Positions 15,217 to 17,905 of a DNA stretch of 17,905 nt are shown piece by piece. The DNA is from Nanoarchaeales archaeon. GTDB lineage: Archaea > Nanobdellota > Nanobdellia > Woesearchaeales > UBA583. How positions within the stretch are numbered: the first letter of the stretch is position 1; every line of letters begins with the position of its first letter. The position numbers and the translations under genes were made by a program. The notes under the pieces were generated by a model. It did not search any database. It had not been told where the DNA came from and saw only the letters and a list, made by a program, of their open reading frames with translations. Location: positions 1-17,905 of the forward strand of contig JABSQY010000031.1 in assembly GCA_013215525.1 (NCBI GenBank), given 5' to 3'.

Positions 15217-16392
15217 ATGAATAACAGTATAACTAATAATGAAAAATATTTTGAGGAGATTAAAAGTATAGAAAATATTTATACAAGATTTTCTAAAAAA
15301 TCACCTCTACTTTTTCCAAAGCCAATTAATTTACAAGAAGAGAAAAAAATGTTTTTTTCAATGTTAAAGAAAAATGAAGTTTATAATCCACAATTAATTT
15401 ATGAAAAACCTAAGTTTAGTTTAGATGATGTTGAAGTGTTTAGAGAAGAGATTAATAATATTAGTTTAGATGATGATGTTTATAATTTAAAAAGATTATA
15501 CAAAGAAAAATTACTTGGAAGATTTTTACAGGTTGGATATCATGAATTTTGGGGAACTGAGAAGTCTTGCGAGTATGCTTTAAAGTATTGGAAAAAACCT
15601 AGTTTGATTTTATTATTAAAAGCTAAAAAGATTTGTAATAAATATATTAATGAGTTAGAGAAAAATAATAATATTAATAATAATTCTGAAAAAATAAAAA
15701 AAAGTAAAAATGTTAGTTTAGAGTTTTGTGCAGAAGAGTTAAGAAAAGAAGTTAAGAGATTAACTGGAGATGAGATTAAGATTAAGTTTGAAAATATTAA
15801 TGCTAAAGTAAATATTGAACCGAGCGAGAAATTAATTCAAATTAATAAGAATGTACAGTTTACAAGTTTAGATGTTGAAAGGTTAAAAGTTCATGAAGTT
15901 GGTGTTCATTATATGAGATATTATAATGGTCTTAAATGCGCCATTAAATTATTTGAGACTGGAACTGAGAACTATTTGGAAACTGAAGAGGGGCTTGCTG
16001 CATATAATGAGTACGATAAAGGAGTTTTATCAGAGCATCAGATGTTTGTGTATGCTGGGCGTGTAATTGCTACTTATTATTGTATTTCAAAAAGTTTTTA
16101 TGAAATTTTTAAGATTTTGAAAAAATATAAGTTTGATGATAATGATTGCTTTGCAATTACATTTAGAGCGAAAAGAAATTTATGTGATACTTCTTTAAAA
16201 GGTGGATTTAGTAAAGATTATGTTTATTTAAAAGGATTTGAAAAAGTGAAAAAGTTTGCTAAAAGTAATGATATTAATAAATTATTTATAGGAAAAGTAT
16301 CTATTGAAAATTTGAAATTAATTGATGAATTCATTAATGAGAATTATGATAACATTCAATCACCTTTTAAAAAAATAAGTATGATTAAATAG
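15217..16392 (+). CDS. DUF1704 / MATCAP-type metallopeptidase
   Basis: This 391-residue protein has HEVGVHYMRYYNG with the unusual spacing HExxxH (H226, E227, H231). The family hallmark TEEGLAAYNEY follows (E258 as third zinc ligand, matching the QEGLA motif of bacterial relatives). The family includes vertebrate MATCAP1, a zinc carboxypeptidase that removes the terminal tyrosine of alpha-tubulin, and bacterial proteins annotated as flavohemoglobin expression modulators. The N-terminal 130 residues are helical, then an Asn/Lys-rich linker (about 148-165) precedes the catalytic domain. No signal peptide, so it should be cytosolic. It starts 16 bases after the secreted-protein operon, with no clear SD or TATA box, so it may be read from the operon message. 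The natural substrate in archaea is unknown; a C-terminal-trimming peptidase is the best guess. Confidence 0.88.
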   Translation: MNNSITNNEKYFEEIKSIENIYTRFSKKSPLLFPKPINLQEEKKMFFSMLKKNEVYNPQLIYEKPKFSLDDVEVFREEINNISLDDDVYNLKRLYKEKLLGRFLQVGYHEFWGTEKSCEYALKYWKKPSLILLLKAKKICNKYINELEKNNNINNNSEKIKKSKNVSLEFCAEELRKEVKRLTGDEIKIKFENINAKVNIEPSEKLIQINKNVQFTSLDVERLKVHEVGVHYMRYYNGLKCAIKLFETGTENYLETEEGLAAYNEYDKGVLSEHQMFVYAGRVIATYYCISKSFYEIFKILKKYKFDDNDCFAITFRAKRNLCDTSLKGGFSKDYVYLKGFEKVKKFAKSNDINKLFIGKVSIENLKLIDEFINENYDNIQSPFKKISMIK

Positions 16393-16430
16393 TTTAACTA
16401 TTTTATAAACAGTTTATTTATTTATTTTTT
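16387..16430 (+). terminator. Inverted repeat and T-rich tract after the metallopeptidase gene
   Basis: AAATAGTT-T-AACTATTT (16387-16403) spans the stop codon. It is followed at 16411-16430 by T3, T3 and T6 runs. The gene on the other strand ends at 16433, so this is a convergent junction. Confidence 0.45.
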
Positions 16431-16432
16431 AC

Positions 16433-16633
16433 TTACTTTGAACTTTTTGAATCAGCTAAATTTTCACCTGAATCTCTTCGTTTTACAATTACTAATAATC
16501 CACCAATTGATATAACTAAGGTGAATATCCAGAATGCGGCACGTATATACTGTGACGCTTCAGCAGTTACCTCAACTGCAAAGACTGAAGTTGATAATAA
16601 TAATGTAATTAACATAATATTTAATTTTTTCAT
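16433..16633 (-). CDS. Small membrane protein, 66 residues
   Basis: Residues 1-20 look like a signal peptide (MKKLNIMLITLLLSTSVFA, with AVEV as a likely cleavage context). A second hydrophobic helix spans about residues 32-51 (AAFWIFTLVISIGGLLVIV), followed by a basic KRRDSG segment and a polar tail. After cleavage this would leave a one-helix protein with a short outside N-terminus and a cytoplasmic C-terminus of about 15 residues. No family recognised. A TATA box lies 24 bases before the ATG. A perfect 11-bp inverted repeat sits about 30 bases further upstream. The gene is convergent with the metallopeptidase gene. Confidence 0.7.
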   Translation of the reverse strand: MKKLNIMLITLLLSTSVFAVEVTAEASQYIRAAFWIFTLVISIGGLLVIVKRRDSGENLADSKSSK

Positions 16634-16653
16634 ATCAAAATTTATTTAAGTAA

Positions 16654-16660
16654 TTATATA
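16654..16660 (-). promoter_or_regulatory. TATA box of the 66-residue protein gene
   Basis: TATATAA on the minus strand is centred 24 bases before the ATG at 16633. Confidence 0.5.
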
Positions 16661-16689
16661 GTATTTTGTTGTAATTTTAATTTTGTATT

Positions 16690-16714
16690 TTAAAGTTTCA
16701 GTTTGAAACTTTAA
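16690..16714. repeat. Perfect 11-bp inverted repeat with 3-base spacer
   Basis: TTAAAGTTTCA, spacer GTT, TGAAACTTTAA. It lies 16 bases beyond the aminotransferase stop and about 30 bases upstream of the TATA box of the 66-residue gene. It could be a 3' hairpin for the aminotransferase message, although no T run follows on that strand, or an operator for the next gene. Confidence 0.55.
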
Positions 16715-16730
16715 TTCTATTTTTAAAAAA

Positions 16731-17786
16731 TTAAATATATTTTGGAAGAATTGAAAATAAATAATCTATTCCTTTAGTACTTGATGCTCCAATACAAATT
16801 CTAATATGTTTTTGAATTCCAAAATCATCTCCAGGCATAACATATATTCCTTCTTTTTTTAAAAGATTCCACACAATTTCACGACTAGATTTATTTGAAT
16901 TATATTTTATTAAATTTATTCCTGCATCCCCACCAGACACATAAGATAAATTTTTACATAAATTAATTTTTTTCATAAAATATACATTTAATTTATTAAG
17001 ATGTTTTCTTGAAATTTTTTGAAATTCATCTAATAAATCTAATTTATCTAATGCTCTTTTTTGTTCATGTTGAGAAATTGAAATTGATAAACTATTTTGT
17101 TCTTTATGTAATAAATTAATTAAGTTTTTATTTTTTATTACAGATTTTGGAATAATTAATGCACCAATTCGTAAGTCAGTCATTCCTAAACTTTTTCCAA
17201 TAGAGATAAATTCCCATGTGTGTTTAGGTAATTTATAATTTTGATTATTTATTTCAAAACCTCGATATGAACTATCAATAACTAAATGAGATTTATGTTT
17301 TATAGTTAATTTTCCTAAATGATTTAATTCATCTTGATTAAGAGAAATTCCTTTTGGATTATTTGGATTTGAAATTAAGTATGAATAATTTTCATTTAAA
17401 AAAATATCCAAATTTTTAATATTAATTACTTTTGAATTTTTTATTTCTTTATAATCAAAAAAATAAGGTTTAGATAAAATAGTTTTTGAGTTTATAACTT
17501 TAAAATATAATAATCTAGCACCAGTTGCGCCTGATGTGATTATAACTTGTTCTTTTGAAATTCCTCCTATTCGATAAGGAGAATTAATTTTTGCAATTTT
17601 TTGTCTTAAGGTTTCTAAACCACTCCAAGAACCATAATTAATCCAATCATTTTTACTTGTGAAAGTATTAAGATTTTTTTTTAATTTAATTGGAAGTTGT
17701 GGTTTTATAATTGCTCTTCCAAAATCAAATTTAAGTGAAGTTTTTTCTAAGTATTTCTCAGCTTTTAATAAAAAAATATCTTCCAT
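16731..17786 (-). CDS. PLP-dependent aminotransferase, class I/II (fold type I)
   Basis: This 351-residue aminotransferase transfers amino groups through pyridoxal phosphate; the amino acid substrate is not clear. It has GLETLRQKIA and TSGATGA (about 85-90), which bind the cofactor phosphate. N143 lies in SNPNNPKG and D171 in VIDSSY (D-x-x-Y, where most relatives have DEAY). The Schiff-base lysine is K198 in ISIGKSLGMTDLRIGALI. R329 in HIRICIG is positioned to bind the substrate carboxylate. It is shorter than aspartate aminotransferases (about 390) and closer in length to histidinol-phosphate or threonine-phosphate decarboxylase-like enzymes. No histidine or cobalamin genes are near. The start is supported by a TATA box 25.5 bases upstream. 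The dtd gene lies upstream on the same strand, 57 bases away. Confidence 0.88.
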   Translation of the reverse strand: MEDIFLLKAEKYLEKTSLKFDFGRAIIKPQLPIKLKKNLNTFTSKNDWINYGSWSGLETLRQKIAKINSPYRIGGISKEQVIITSGATGARLLYFKVINSKTILSKPYFFDYKEIKNSKVINIKNLDIFLNENYSYLISNPNNPKGISLNQDELNHLGKLTIKHKSHLVIDSSYRGFEINNQNYKLPKHTWEFISIGKSLGMTDLRIGALIIPKSVIKNKNLINLLHKEQNSLSISISQHEQKRALDKLDLLDEFQKISRKHLNKLNVYFMKKINLCKNLSYVSGGDAGINLIKYNSNKSSREIVWNLLKKEGIYVMPGDDFGIQKHIRICIGASSTKGIDYLFSILPKYI

Positions 17787-17807
17787 AATAAAATATTAAT
17801 TTAAAAC

Positions 17808-17815
17808 TATATAAA
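17808..17815 (-). promoter_or_regulatory. TATA box of the aminotransferase gene
   Basis: TTTATATA on the minus strand is centred 25.5 bases before the ATG at 17786, so the gene has its own promoter although it follows dtd. Confidence 0.6.
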
Positions 17816-17843
17816 TTTTATTATTATGTATTAAATCCCAAAA

Positions 17844-17905
17844 TTACTTTTCAAGTATAATTGTAATAGGTCCAGAGTTTTCAAGTTTCACATCCATCAT
17901 CGCAC
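17844..17905 (-). CDS. dtd: D-aminoacyl-tRNA deacylase, C-terminal end (gene runs off the window)
   Basis: The last 62 bases, read on the minus strand, encode AMMDVKLENSGPITIILEK and a TAA stop. This is the C-terminal strand of DTD1-type D-aminoacyl-tRNA deacylase, including the motif NxGPxT (here NSGPIT), whose Gly-cisPro excludes L-amino acids from the active site in the known enzyme. The protein releases D-amino acids wrongly charged to tRNA. Only about 20 residues are visible, but the motif and its position right at the C-terminus are specific. Most archaea use the unrelated DTD2 enzyme, so a bacterial/eukaryotic-type DTD fits a DPANN-like lineage. Confidence 0.8.
   Translation of the reverse strand, partial: AMMDVKLENSGPITIILEK

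Noticed and set aside
1..17905. tRNA, rRNA or other GC-rich structured RNA genes
   Set aside because: In a genome this AT-rich such genes stand out as GC-rich islands; I see none, and no tRNA-like T-loop or anticodon stem was found by eye.

Overview
The window is strongly AT-rich and reads as archaeal. It carries a class I (archaeal/eukaryotic type) CCA-adding enzyme, a Sec11-like (S26B) signal peptidase with a Ser-His-Asp catalytic set, and a single-zinc-finger ZPR1 protein. Almost every transcription unit has a TATA box centred about 24-29 bases before its ATG, which is the leaderless arrangement common in archaea. Extreme AT content, many large secreted proteins of no clear family, and a bacterial-type D-aminoacyl-tRNA deacylase together suggest a DPANN lineage (Woesearchaeota/Pacearchaeota-like). 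That placement is inference, not proof. I see no rRNA, tRNA, CRISPR array, transposase or integrase.

Layout. 2-391 is the 3' end of an unrecognised gene. 519-5482 holds a 953-residue membrane-anchored surface protein with cysteine-paired Ig-like repeats, then signal peptidase I and cca; the last two are 3 bases apart with a Shine-Dalgarno (SD) site before cca. 5513-6468 (minus) holds three small, mutually similar proteins of unknown function, the middle one possibly decayed at its 5' end. A Nudix hydrolase (6554-7048, minus) is divergent from ZPR1 (7292-7843); the region between them contains a perfect 12-bp inverted repeat and several TATA-like elements. A cytosolic C39-like cysteine peptidase homologue (8029-8631) and an unknown 141-residue protein (8691-9116) follow.

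A 573-base non-coding stretch (9117-9689) opens with 12 perfect copies of TTTTC. After it comes an apparent operon of three secreted or membrane proteins: an 884-residue Ig-like repeat protein, a 249-residue cysteine-rich membrane protein and a 701-residue secreted protein. They are tightly coupled by stop/start overlap and by two GGAGGT sites. Sixteen bases later lies a DUF1704/MATCAP-type metallopeptidase. On the minus strand follow a 66-residue membrane protein, a PLP aminotransferase and the 3' end of dtd.

Two translation modes are visible. Genes that start a transcript have a TATA box about 25 bases from the ATG and usually no SD. Genes inside operons (cca, 12344-13093, 13095-15200) have GGAGG(T) instead. 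The SD rule corrects one start (13095 rather than 13077). The most interesting candidate system is the 9690-16392 block: a promoter-led operon of unknown exported proteins, with a tyrosine-carboxypeptidase-like metalloenzyme at its end.
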